From assembly GCA_022818135.1 (NCBI GenBank), contig JAFMSR010000008.1, positions 30,241,655 to 30,305,654 of the forward strand: a DNA stretch of 64,000 nucleotides, read 5' to 3'. The notes under the pieces were generated by a model that was not told the origin of the DNA, searched no databases, and saw only the letters and a program-made list of their open reading frames with translations. Below, one piece after another: positions 10,051 to 19,772 of this stretch. This DNA comes from Saxidomus purpurata. Taxonomy: Eukaryota > Mollusca > Bivalvia > Venerida > Veneridae. The translations under genes were made by a program, and so were the position numbers. Position 1 is the first letter of the stretch. Every line of letters starts with the position of its first letter.

Positions 10051-10057
10051 TGAACAG

Positions 10058-10455
10058 ATCTTTCAGTCAACATGTACCGTTGATATAACCTACTAGTGAG
10101 GTTGGGTGCGCACCATAAACCGGTTTAAGCTCCCCAGTGGTGTTTTTGCCACTGACCGTTCCAAGGCGGTGCCCCACTGTGTTCCTTTAATTGTTCGTTT
10201 TGTCCTCGTGTGTTTGCTTTGTATGCTAGTGTGTGTTGGTAGTGTGTATGTGTGTGTGTACATGATTGTGTGTGTGTGTACGTGTGTGTGTGTGTGTTGG
10301 TGGTGTGCACTTCTGGGTGCTGTGGGGCTCGTTTTGGGGAGGCTGCGTTTTTGGTACGTGGCATTCCCTGTTTGATATTATTTTTGTTTTTTTTCCCTTT
10401 TGACAAGCAAAACTGTCAGCTAAAGTTCGTAGCATGGAGTTATTCAGCCGATGAC
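10058..10455 (+). pseudogene. nAChR-like exon 4 homologue split by a retroelement tail
   Basis: The acceptor is 'cttttgaacag'. 10058-10095 encodes IFQSTCTVDITY plus two bases of the next codon; 10395-10455 supplies the third base and encodes PFDKQNCQLKFVAWSYSADD up to the donor 'gtaagt'. Without the insert the exon is exactly 99 nt, 33 codons, as in exon 4 of the minus-strand gene, and it keeps the Cys-loop (two Cys separated by 13 residues). The insert begins 'gtgaggttggg', turns the split Tyr codon into TAG, and ends in the T-run at 10394. Confidence 0.9.
10096..10394 (+). mobile_element. Penelope-like 3' tail, copy 9, inside a coding exon
   Basis: A 299-bp 5'-truncated copy, essentially full for the tail region. 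Because both exon halves are intact up to the borders, it gives a precise view of an insertion: no long target duplication and no target loss beyond one or two ambiguous bases. Confidence 0.9.
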
Positions 10456-10864
10456 GTAAGTTTTATTTTTCATTTTCTTTTCTCTTTAAAAAGAACATTA
10501 GTAACTGTAACAATGTCAAACAAAATTAGTCCGTTGAAGAGATCGTGAATACCAGTAATTATGGCAAATAAGAACTTCCTATAATATGATAAATAACACC
10601 GAGTTATTGCTACTTTTGACACTCAGATATAAAAGTGTACTTTTACTTTACCGGGTTTATAAGGTCTGAGCCTCTTAGTTCTGAAGGGGCATCTACGGCC
10701 GACCCCAGCATTTCTCCCATAATGCTGTTAAACTGGAATGTATTGACTAAAAGGAGAATTTTGTGTGTGTGGGAGGGGGGGGGGGGAAGCGGCGGTGGGG
10801 GTGCCACCCTGTATATATATATATAAACAATGTGCATGATGGTGACCAAATGAAATTATAGTCG
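10456..10864. other. Spacer with G-run and TA-run
   Basis: Holds a G-rich stretch (10770-10800, 'gggaggggggggggggaag') and a short (TA)n near 10814. No pore exon of the broken receptor is visible here. Confidence 0.5.
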
Positions 10865-11149
10865 CTGTAAAAAATGGTACGTATTTTACATCCAGCCGAT
10901 TATATTCTCGAAACATAGATAATGTGTTCAATTCTTGTAAAATGATAAACAAGAACACATGGTTAATCCCCCCGCCGGGAAGAAGTTACCAGAAGGTTGT
11001 ACTTTCGTACATTTTACTTGGTGAAAGGAAATCCTTAAAAAGCCGTATAATTATGGTCATGCTGAGTACAGTTTTCAAGTAAGTGGAAAAAGAATAAGGC
11101 AATGAAGAGAAGGTTTGCAAAATTATATTAATGTTCATTATCAGTATAG

Positions 11150-12245
11150 GTATGATATTTTTCTATTTGACTAAAAGTAGGCAAGGTAGAGTTATTGTTT
11201 TTGCACACTGCACTTCCTATCAATGTGCTATGTCAGTGTATTAAGTTTGAAGTAAATCCCTCAAGTACTTTTGGAGTTATGCTCCGGAAATTGTTTTTCA
11301 AGTAAATCTGATAAAGGGGAATAACTCTAAAATTAGGCAAGGTAGAATTATTGTTCTTGCACACTGCACTTCCTACTAATGTGCTATGTCAGTGTATCAA
11401 GTTTAAAGTATATTCTTCAAGTACTTTTGGAGTTATGCTCTGGACAAAACCTTTAAAGTAAATCTGATAAAGGGGAATAACTCTAAAAGTAGGCAAGGTA
11501 GAGTTATTGTTCTTGCACACTGCACTTCCTACCAATGTGCTATGTCAGTGTATTAAGTTTGAAGAAAATCCCTCAAGTACTTTTGGAGTTATGCTTCGGA
11601 CAAGTAAAAAAACAAAAATTATATCAAACAGGGAATCGGACAAGTAAATCTGATAAAGGGGAATAACTCTTAAAGTAGGCAAGGTAGAGTTATTGTTCTT
11701 GCACTTCCTACCAATGTGCTTTGTCAGTGTATTAAGTTTGGAGTAAATCCTTCAAGTACTTTTGGAGTTATGCTCTGGACAAAACTTTTAAAGTAAATCT
11801 GATAAAGGGGAATAACTCTAAAAGTAGGCAAGGTAGAGTTATTATTCTTGCACACTGCACTTTCTACCAATGTGCTATGTCAGTGTATTAAGTTTGAAGT
11901 AAATCCCTCAAGTACTTTTGGAGTTATGCTTCGGACAAGTAAATCTGATAAAGGGGAATAACTCTTAAAGTAGGCAAGGTAGAGTTATTGTCCTTGCACA
12001 CTGCACTTCCTACCAATGTGCTTTATCAGTGTATTAAGTTTGAAGTAAATCCCTCAAGTACTTTTGGAGTTATGCTCTGGTCAAAACTTTTAAAGTAAAT
12101 CTGATGAAGGGGAATAACTCTAAAAGTAGGCAAGGTAGAGTTATTGTTCTTACACACTGCACTTCCTTCCAATGTGCTCTGTCAGTGTATTAAGTTTGAC
12201 GAAAATCCCTCAAGTACTTTTGGAGTTATGCTCCGGACAAAATTG
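11150..12245. repeat. Tandem array, ~150-156 bp period, about seven units
   Basis: Unit starts at the 'ctgataaagg' block: 11309, 11464, 11650, 11799, 11945, 12101. The 186-bp spacing at 11464-11650 is explained by a small retroelement insert and its target duplication. Confidence 0.85.
11606..11635 (-). mobile_element. Penelope-like 3' tail, copy 10, ~30 bp
   Basis: Only the last ~30 bases of the element are present. 'cggacaagtaaa' occurs on both sides, a likely 12-bp target site duplication that marks it as a true insertion. Confidence 0.75.
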
Positions 12246-12989
12246 GGACGGAGACACGGACGGACGGAGGGACGGACGGACGGAGACCATTACTAATATC
12301 CCCTTCGCCTTCGGCGGGGGGATAAATAAATACAATTTAAAAAAAACCTATGCCGAAAAATGCCTCATTTTACCACAATTAATTAATAAAGGTGCCTTCA
12401 TCCATCCATTAATTGAACAAAAACAACTTTACATTGAATGGTTAACGGTACTGAAACATATTTTAAACTGCTGACTTAATCGAAAATGATTGGAATGCGT
12501 AGTTGAAACTTTTAGGTTAAGTTTTAAAACTTCCAAAGATTATAATGATATTGTTTATATGTTCGATGTTATTTTGTTTTGCGTCAGTTATTGGGTATGT
12601 CCCTTTAACTCTGGTAATGCTGGGTGTAGATCTATTTAAAAAAAAAATGTTTTTTTTTTGTTTCGAAAAAATGATTACGAAAACATGTAGTAGTGTTCAG
12701 GAGCAAACAGTTTCTAGGTTGTGAGACATTAAAAATATATTCAATATATTTTTATTGACCCTGTTTTTTATGGAGACTAACATATTGCTAGTTAATTTCT
12801 GGAAAAATAATGATGGGTCAATGACTTAACTTTTTCGCAATATTAATCTTTAGTGATACACTATCAGATAAGGTGCTTAATGCAGAATTAGCTAGAATTT
12901 TCATATTGTAAACGTTTATGTATGTGGTGTATGTTTCAGAATGGGTATCAATTTTTATTCTAACATGCCTACGGTATATTTCTATATTC

Positions 12990-13740
12990 AATTCGAGTGC
13001 ATTATTACGATTAAAGCACTCGGAAAAGTAGGCGGAGTTTCGGACATGGAAGTAGTTCCTTCCGACTTTTCTAATTTACTCCCGCGCAAAAATAAAATAT
13101 AGAAATGGAAATAATATCAGTATAAATACATCAGTCGCATGAAAAAAAAATTGTTTAAGAACCTAAATATTATGGTTGATTGCGTCAAGTAAGCCTTAGA
13201 ATACCCTCACCTTGTTTTCCTTAAAAAAGGCCAAAACATTCAGGATGAACAGTCATACAATGTTTTGATTCCGGGAGACTATGAATGAAAACGTTTACGT
13301 CATCACACTGACGTCATTACTCCACGTTAAAACGTTGTACAGTTCAAATTAACGGTACGCATTTAAATCGATTGGCTGCTTTGTTAGGTTCTGAATCTGA
13401 CGTCTTCTGCATAATGTCAGTCAGGTATTTCTTTTTTATATTTTATGTATTAGATGATTAAAATAAAATAAGTTTGTATAATATAGTTATGTTTGATATC
13501 TTGAATGGTTGCCCGAATAGGGGAGTGAATTCCAACAGCTACTATTTATGCTGTTTTACACATTACCGCCGAACTGAAAAAAAGTCCGTAGTAGTTACGA
13601 TAGTTTCAAAAAATTGGCTTCTAAGAATCGAAATAATCTATGTCTTGGAGTGCTTTATCGAAATAGAAGCATTTCCCGTCGGTAATGTGCCTACGTAATA
13701 ATTCACTCGGGCTTTGCCCTCGTGAATTATTCGGCCAGGC
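12990..13740 (+). repeat. Dispersed repeat, copy a
   Basis: Shares ordered blocks with 34680-35310: 'cactcggaaaagta', 'gtttcggaca', 'cattaccgccgaa' and 'tgacatctt/tgacgtctt'. Near its right end is the hairpin 'aattcactcgggctttgcc' (13700-13733 region). No coding frame is conserved between copies. Confidence 0.6.
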
Positions 13741-13765
13741 AAAAAATCTGTAAAGCATACAAAAA

Positions 13766-14602
13766 ATGAAATTTACATGCGCTAACACTATCACCAAGTC
13801 AGTGTTGTTTTGTTGTTTCGCAGATTTGTTTTTATATTGTTATGAAAGAGACTTTATGTTGAGTCTTTCTCCAGATACGCAGGCAGACATTATCACTGCT
13901 TTTAATAATACATCACGCTATCTGGATGATATTCTTAATATGGATAACCCGTTTTTTGGTCAATTGGTGGACACTATTTATCCCCGGGAACTCCAGTTAA
14001 TTAAAACTAACAATTTGGATACTGGTGCTTCATTTTTAGAATTACATCTCTCTATTTATAACAATATTATACATACCAAAATTTATGACAAGAGGGATGA
14101 TTTTAATTTTAATATTGTAAATTTCCCCCATTTGGATGGGGATGTACCTCATGCTACATCTTATGGGGCATACATTTCTCAGTTAATTCGGTTTGCCAGA
14201 GCGTGTAGTCATGTTGAGGATTTCAATGAACGTAATCAATATATTACAAATAAACTTCTTCAACAGGGCTACCGTTATTACAAATTGCGTAAATATTTTG
14301 CTAAATTTTACTATCGTAATTCTGATTTGGTTTTGAAATTCAATAGCAATCTAAAGACTCTTCTGCGAGAAGGTATTTCAAAACCCGATTTTTATGGGGA
14401 TGTGGTTTACAAACTTCGTAAGATTTTGGGTCATGGCAATTTTCCAACTGTATTTGCTAAAATTATAAAACGTTTTGTTAAAAGAGGTTACGACCCTACT
14501 GTTTTGAGACACACCGCATGTTTGGTGTTCAACCCGTTTACAGTTGGACGCTATGCTTCCCTCTTTGATTGTGTCTGGCGGAAGAGGGGGAGGACTCTGT
14601 GA
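13766..14602 (+). CDS. Reverse transcriptase C-terminal part, fused to flanking sequence
   Basis: A 278-residue frame. The first ~18 residues come from host flank and the element begins at ADLFLYCYERDF. It keeps the RYLDDI catalytic pair and thumb but lacks the finger and the first catalytic Asp, so it cannot be an active polymerase. It ends CVWRKRGRTL, giving the natural C-terminus that copy 3 loses through TGG to TGA. Confidence 0.75.
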   Translation: MKFTCANTITKSVLFCCFADLFLYCYERDFMLSLSPDTQADIITAFNNTSRYLDDILNMDNPFFGQLVDTIYPRELQLIKTNNLDTGASFLELHLSIYNNIIHTKIYDKRDDFNFNIVNFPHLDGDVPHATSYGAYISQLIRFARACSHVEDFNERNQYITNKLLQQGYRYYKLRKYFAKFYYRNSDLVLKFNSNLKTLLREGISKPDFYGDVVYKLRKILGHGNFPTVFAKIIKRFVKRGYDPTVLRHTACLVFNPFTVGRYASLFDCVWRKRGRTL

Positions 14603-15070
14603 TGGGCAGTTTTTAAATCCCACTGGGACGAAACTGTTTTGATTTCTGTCCTCTGGCCTGTTTCGTCGGGCCCTTAAGGGTGTTTCTCTTGGTGCTCTGC
14701 CTTCTGCAAATGCATTGAGTACATACGTTTTTTGGTTCTCAAGGTTTGCTTTTTTTATATATTTATACACGAGCATTTTTGTGTTTTACATACCATGCCT
14801 TTTGTTTCCATTGCGTGTGTTAGAGATTCACCTAGCAGGGATTACTTTTATTTACACTGTCCTGTGACTTTGGAACATGGTGGGGGTAAGAGTGAGGTTG
14901 GGTGCGCACCATAAACCGGTTTAAGCTCCCCAGTGGTGTTTTTGCCACTGACCGTTCCAAGGCGGTGCCCCACTGTGTTCCGTTAATTGTTCGTTTTGTC
15001 CTCGTGTGTTTGCTTTGTATGCTTGTGTGTGTTGGTAGTGTATGTTTGTGTGTGTACATGATTGTGTGTG

Positions 15071-15105
<35 letters not shown>

Positions 15106-15205
15106 GGTGGTGTGCACTTCTGGGTGCTGTGGGGCTCGTTTTGGGGAGGCTGCGTTTTTGGTACGTGGCATTCCCTGTTTGATATTATTTTTTTTTTTTT
15201 TTTTT
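13817..15205 (+). mobile_element. Penelope-like retroelement, copy 11 (second RT copy)
   Basis: Matches 4781-6121 at an offset of 9038 with only a handful of substitutions, so both copies are young. It is 5'-truncated at 'cgcagatttg' and keeps the 26 bases that copy 3 lacks. The terminal T-run is expanded to about 20. Confidence 0.87.
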
Positions 15206-15256
15206 TTTACTGCCCGGTAAGTAAAGTAACCGCTGTGTGGAGTTTAGAATGAGTTA
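15206..15256. other. Short junction
   Basis: Sequence between the T-run of the retroelement and the next MITE; nothing seen. Confidence 0.5.
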
Positions 15257-15654
15257 ACTTTAAAAGGACATACACTACAGCTAGCTGGTTATATTCTTGA
15301 AACATTGATAATGTGTTCAATAAACGTAATGATACATAAATACAATTTTAAAGAACAACATATGGCGAAAAATGCCTCATATTACCACCATTAATCAATA
15401 CAGATGCCTTCATTAGTTGTAAAACAACAACTCTACATAGAGTATTGAATGGTTCTCGGTACTGCAACATATTTTAAAACGCTTATTTTTATCGATAATA
15501 ACTGGAATGCATAGCTAAACTTTAAGGTTAAGTTATAAAAACAAAAATAATATCAAACAGGGAATGCCACGTACCGAATACTTCCGAATATCCTATTTTT
15601 TTATGTTTTGAGGTTATTTAATTTGCCATCAGGTATAGGGTATGTCCCTTTAAG
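15257..15654 (+). mobile_element. TTAA-type MITE, family M, copy 4
   Basis: The most complete copy. The left end 'tttaaaaggacatacact' and right end 'gggtatgtccctttaag' form imperfect terminal inverted repeats centred on TTAA. A 36-bp retroelement tail (15540-15575) is inserted near its 3' side. Confidence 0.8.
15540..15575 (-). mobile_element. Penelope-like 3' tail, copy 12
   Basis: About 36 bp, minus strand, ending in the family terminus. It is the last copy I see; none is recognisable in the remaining 48 kb. Confidence 0.75.
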
Positions 15655-16168
15655 GTAAAGTAAGCCGTGTGATGCCAGACTGTAGGTCAGCAAGAAAACT
15701 GACCTCAGGTCTAAGGCCTGAATGACTAACGACTTTATTTGGAAAATAAAGCGTCGTATTGATATTTCAAAAGATTCCTTTTACATATTTTGATAAAAAG
15801 ATATGAAATAATACTTATTATTATATGAACAATATCTCTTTGGTCAAGACCACGATCAGCGAAGCAAATTATAATACATATTTCATGATTTATGGGTTGT
15901 CCCCAAATGAATATTATTTCTTTATTTAAAACAGCTATTGTTTTGACTTTAACCCGTCCTGGCGTCTTGCATTGGATAAAAATCAAAACGCTGACGACGT
16001 CATAAATAAGTAAAAAAGTGACGTCAGAAGCTATGTTTGAAGCACTACTGAAGAAAAAGTTTACAAAATATTACAAAGAGAAATTCTTTGTGAAATCGGA
16101 AATATGCTGAAATATACATGTGCAAATGTGAGAAGAAAATTCGAGAAATTAATTTGAGGCGCATTCAC
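15655..16168. other. Non-coding stretch
   Basis: Contains 'tgacctcaggtctaaggcctgaatg' style short palindromes near 15705-15725. I see no gene or recognised repeat. Confidence 0.45.
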
Positions 16169-16537
16169 CTTAAAGCTGCTCGCTCTCAGTTACCGTTGAT
16201 TTTTTTTTTTAAATTGACATACTTATTCATGATTATAAAACTAAAGGCTAGAATCAAAATATAAGCAAAAATCTAGGTAGGACAATTTGTAGAAATCGAT
16301 TAAAAATGTCGGTTGCACGGCACCGCTACACTATATGTTTATATAAAAAATTCAAAGAGTTGACGTTTGCAACGCTTTTGAATTCGGTAGCGTATATTTT
16401 GAAATTTAGAGATTTACGTGACAGGAATTTTTACTGAAGCCCTTTTATATAACTACATGTAATCTAAAATACGTTATTTACATACAGTTTGAAGAACTTC
16501 ATTTTTTACCAAAATCTGAGATCGAGCAGCTTTAAGC
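16169..16537. mobile_element. TTAA-flanked MITE (~370 bp)
   Basis: Terminal inverted repeats 'ttaaagctgctcgctctca' and its near-complement 'tgagatcgagcagctttaa'. TTAA at both borders suggests a piggyBac-type target. The interior is AT-rich and non-coding. Confidence 0.75.
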
Positions 16538-16612
16538 ATGTTATCAGTGAAATATCCAAAAATTGCTTTTAAGCATTAAATAAACGTTATACATATAAAA
16601 AAAACATTTGTA

Positions 16613-16711
16613 GGCTCCCGAGGCAATGAACATGATGTGATATTCACCAAAATAGATCAATATTGACCTCTTCTGGTGAATATCACATCATATTCAATGC
16701 CTCACGAGTCC
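16613..16711. repeat. Near-perfect hairpin, ~36-bp arms
   Basis: The arms contain 'atgatgtgatattcacc' and 'ggtgaatatcacatcat', with 'gaggcaatg' / 'attgcctc'-type matches outside and a 26-base loop. It could be a small foldback element or a cruciform site. Confidence 0.7.
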
Positions 16712-16794
16712 ATAATTATATAACATAATATACAAGGTCATGTATTTCAGGAGATTTAAGAATATTGTTGATGTTCGGGACTACTTGATCGTTT

Positions 16795-17245
16795 TCACGT
16801 TTTCGTGCATTGACCACTGTTCACTGGCTTTGTTCAGGTTTCACCGACCACTGTTCACTGACTTTGTTAAGGTTTCACTGACTTCTGTTCACTGATTTAA
16901 TTCAGGTTTCACTGACCACTGTTCATCATCGTGGTTCAGGTTACACTCACAACTGTTCACGGACATTGTTCATGTTTCATTGACCACTGTTCACCGACAT
17001 GGTTCAGGTTTCACTGACCACTGGTAATTTACTTTTTAAGGTTTCATTTACCACTGTTCGCTGACTTGGTCCATGGTTTAATGGCCACTGTTCATCGACA
17101 TGGTTCAGGTTTCATTGACCACTGGTAATTTTCTGGTCATTGACTTTTTAAGGTTTCTTTTACTTCTGTTAACTTTGTTCATGTTTCTTTATATAGTGAT
17201 TGTTCGATTTCATTGGCTATTGTTTACTGTCTTTGTTCACATTTC
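16795..17245 (+). repeat. Minisatellite, ~35-bp degenerate period
   Basis: Imperfect repeats of 'tttcactgaccactgttcac' followed by 'gactttgttcagg' variants. The apparent open frames across it are by-products of the repeat. Confidence 0.75.
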
Positions 17246-17284
17246 GAAAAATGGGAATGAATTGTTCAGGTCCTTTTCAAAATT

Positions 17285-17360
17285 CACCGTCTTGATTCCG
17301 GAACCCGCGACCGAGTTAGGAAACCGACGTTCCACCCTCACACTACGACAGAACCGTGAT
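17285..17360 (-). mobile_element. tRNA-like SINE head fragment
   Basis: On the minus strand 'tagtgtgagggtggaacg' is followed by a B-box-like 'gcgggttccggaatc'. No full cloverleaf. Confidence 0.35.
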
Positions 17361-17446
17361 GCTCGCAATTATCTACTTAAGTGTTTATTATTTTGTTACA
17401 TTTATCTTAGACCTGGCAGGATGAAATGAAATGATTGCGGTGAAAT

Positions 17447-17581
17447 TTAGTGAAAAGCAAATCTGGCAACAAAATAATTATCGCATTCTTCCTCGTATTC
17501 TCTCTGGCTCTGCTGGATCCTGGCTTCCGTATCTTTTGCTAATTTATGGAAAAAGTCCCAAAAGTCTGGTTCCTCTTCTTC
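17447..17581 (-). CDS. Exon 3 and stop of the uncharacterised gene
   Basis: After 'atttttcag' it encodes 44 residues, acidic then amphipathic (DFFHKLAKDTEARIQQ), ending FAFH and TAA. Confidence 0.7.
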   Translation of the reverse strand, partial: EEEEPDFWDFFHKLAKDTEARIQQSQREYEEECDNYFVARFAFH

Positions 17582-19740
17582 CTGAAAAATACAATCATTG
17601 TATAATTTGAACAATAATTATTACAGACTTTTAGCTAGAACTGTCAAATTCCATCAGGAGTGTGAGTGAACATTATTACAACATAGGCCTTTAATCAATG
17701 TAGAAACCCAGAGTATATTAGTATAATATTACTGAGGTAGGTGCGGAATTCTCTATAGATTCAATTACCGAGTTGCAAATAAGTGAATAAGTTGTGATAT
17801 ATTTTACATTTATGTAACACTATTCTTTTTTATCATCGTTGCATCACCCTGGATTTTTAAGTAATGCCCCGAAGCCACAGTGAAAACTAACTTAAAAATG
17901 ACTCGGACAACAGCTATGATTCTCGCATACCACACTATTCGATCCTTGTCACAATTTATTTCAATAATTAAGAAATGCTATAATTCTAATTCTTGATCGG
18001 AATGCATGTTTATTTACCGATATCTACCAATATTTCAACTTACAGATGTTCTATGCTCATAATGAAGTACATTGTAATTTAGAATTTTTGAAATATCGAG
18101 TCACTCTACATGACAAAAATACATTGTAAAGAAGAAAAAAAACATGCGCCTAACCGGCCTTCTTTTCTCACAAAAATAAATCTTAACACATGCTGTATTA
18201 GGCGTAAAAAAAAAATATGTTTGTTTCAGGTTTCCCGACCTACCCTATTTTTTGGCCCCGACCCTAGAACTTTTTTTGCGTTTTAAAATTTTTTTAGCAT
18301 AAATATATTCAAATTTATGTTGAATTTGGTTAGTTTGAGAATAGAAAAAAAAAATTTTCCGACCTACCTACCCTATTTTTTTGGGACATGAAACCTGAAA
18401 CAAACATATTTTTGTTAGGCCTTAGAGTAAAGAAAGTCTTATATAAAGTCAAATTTTACATTAACAATATTCACAAATATGCTTTTAAAAAAGTCGTTAT
18501 AAAAATGGTTTCTTGTAAAGAAAAGCCAATGAAAAGTAAATACATCTACATGTATTTATGTAACCCAACTGGGATAGGGCTGCGTACCCTACCACCTGAT
18601 TTAGCACATTAATTACTCAATGTTTACTGCCATTTTAGAAATCTTTTTTTTTCTTTCATAACTTGTGTATGTACTATACATACAGTGTTCTTTAAAGAAA
18701 AGATAAGAAAAATTGAAGATTCACCGTACTTATTTACCGGTCGTATTGATGTGAATTACGTTGCGCGGGAATGTTCATTTCATTGACAGCTCTCTACTTA
18801 GTCTGTCATCCAGTGGTCACCAAACTGGGTCAGAATGTGTATGGACACATTATCTCGGTCTGCTGACAGAATTTGAGCCCGCAACCTCCGTATTAGCATT
18901 ATACACCAAAACACGGAGGTTGTGGGTTCGAGCCCCACTGGGGTCACGACCTCCTACGGAACCAGTACTGATTTTTCCAGGAGTGACTTGATAAGCTGCA
19001 AGCTTTCTTCACAATCGAGCTTAAATAAATAAGTATAAACTAAACAGCGCTCCGAGGAAAACGGGAATATAAAAATGAATAAACTCACTTTTTCACTCTC
19101 ACAGCCTGAATACCAGCCTGCTTCTTTTCTTCTTTCTTCTAATTCTTCTTCACTCATTCCCGGAACGAAGTGACGTGTTCTAGGAGAAAGCTGAGTGGCA
19201 CTGGTTGGTTTTGGTTGTGGAGAAGTTGTCTTCGGTATGAAATATTCCGACGAATGTTGTTGTGGTGGTGATTGGTTGGCTGAATTTTGTTGTGGGTGGA
19301 ATTGTGGCGAGGTCTGCGTGTATTGTGTTTTATTTCCTGTAGGGTGCCAGTTATGGGTAAAAAGTGGATAAACTTCTATCCATGGTCTGTTTGCTTCTTG
19401 CACAAATTTCTGTGAAAGAAATGTTAATTAACGCATTTTTCCATCAAGATGTAAATGTATTTTAATCACGTATTTACTTGCAATCTATTCTACAAGTTAA
19501 ATTCTCCGTCGTTGGCATGAAAAAATGTCTTCTCCGCGAATTTGAAATACTTATGTATTCAATGTATATAGATCTATATGCGCTGTGTTACACTTCTATG
19601 CATTATGTTATGTTATACGGTTAGATAACTAATATTGTGGTACATACCCTGTCATGTGTAATGGTAGACACGTACGGTCCGATACATGGATCGAACTCTA
19701 AACTTCGAAAAACATTTCTCTGGTCGTGTGTACAGTACAT
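17447..19740 (-). CDS. Uncharacterised three-exon gene, candidate ciliary protein (182 aa)
   Basis: Spliced from 19740-19648, 19409-19089 and 17581-17447 (stop TAA). All three exons are joined in phase 0 with good signals: donors 'AGG|gtatgt' and 'AAA|gtgagt', acceptors 'tttcacag' and 'atttttcag'. The product starts MYCTHDQRNVFRSLEFDPC, continues FVQEANRPWIEVYPLFTHNW, has a Gln/Pro/Ser-rich middle (residues ~45-85), then FVPGMSEEELEERRKEAGW, and ends with an acidic-to-helical tail (EEEEPDFWDFFHKLAKD ... YFVARFAFH). There is no signal peptide or membrane segment. I do not recognise the family. The RFX X-box 33 bp upstream of the ATG suggests expression in ciliated or flagellated cells; that role is an inference. 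Confidence 0.72.
18204..18414. mobile_element. MITE with 22-bp terminal inverted repeats, in intron 2
   Basis: The ends 'aatatgtttgtttcaggttt' and 'aaacctgaaacaaacatatt' are perfect inverted repeats. TTAGGC on both sides (18198-18203, 18415-18420) is a likely 6-bp target duplication. It lies inside intron 2 of the three-exon gene. Confidence 0.8.
18860..18955 (+). repeat. tRNA-like B-box with hairpin
   Basis: 'gttcgagccccactgggg' is a strong B-box-like string, and 'gcaacctccgt' / 'acggaggttg' form a stem upstream of it. Probably a SINE relic within intron 2; no tRNA can be folded. Confidence 0.4.
19089..19409 (-). CDS. Exon 2 of the uncharacterised gene (107 codons)
   Basis: Bounded by 'tttctttcacag' and 'gtgagt'. 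It begins KFVQEANRPW and ends GCESEK. The low-complexity Gln/Pro section lies between two well-ordered blocks. Confidence 0.75.
19648..19740 (-). CDS. Exon 1 of the uncharacterised gene (31 codons)
   Basis: The ATG at 19738-19740 opens a frame of 31 codons that ends at a consensus donor (gtatgt). It encodes Met through THDR. It is short but its phase matches the next exon exactly. Confidence 0.68.
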
Positions 19741-19772
19741 ATTTGTTTATTGGTGTTTGACGCGTAGCTACT

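Larger units (their letters stand above)
2255..10455 (+). pseudogene. Broken nicotinic acetylcholine receptor-like paralogue (exons 2, 3, 4 only)
   Basis: Three plus-strand exons reproduce the extracellular ligand-binding domain exons of the minus-strand receptor gene at 24982-52936, in the same order, phase and size: 2255-2415, 3899-4021 and 10058-10455 (split). Each has a good acceptor and donor. Exon 2 carries a 6-base insertion with an in-frame TAA, and exon 4 is cut at codon 13 by a 299-bp retroelement tail. No signal-peptide exon and no pore exon (M1-M4) was found on the plus strand anywhere in the window. The first may be in the gap; the last is absent or too decayed to see. Read as a disabled paralogue. 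A functional allele without the insertion could exist in other individuals. Confidence 0.85.
10950..12320. mobile_element. Tandem-repeat-carrying non-autonomous element with G/C-rich inverted ends
   Basis: Flanked by a 6-bp direct repeat GATAAA (10944-10949 and 12321-12326) in a site known uninterrupted from other family-M copies. Inner ends are inverted: 'tccccccgccg' and 'cggcgggggga'. The body is about seven units of roughly 150-156 bp containing 'aaggggaataactct', 'caaggtagagttatt', 'acactgcacttcct' and 'cttttggagttatgct'. The last unit runs into a GACG-rich stretch (12247-12290). Unit size and style recall the ~160-bp old bivalve satellite that also occurs inside mobile elements; I cannot verify identity. 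Confidence 0.75.
10865..12607 (+). mobile_element. TTAA-type MITE, family M, copy 3, split by a larger element
   Basis: The left part (10865-10949) and right part (12321-12607) are contiguous in other copies; 10950-12320 is inserted between them. The right end reads 'gggtatgtccctttaa'. Confidence 0.75.

Noticed and set aside
17100..17429. A 109-codon plus frame with a hydrophobic start
   Set aside because: Most of it is the ~35-bp minisatellite; no splice or start context.
18860..18955. tRNA gene
   Set aside because: A good B-box string is present, but no acceptor stem, anticodon arm or A-box at the right spacing; the same judgement was made for the SINE heads at 3310, 8838, 29752, 35470, 43959 and 57805.
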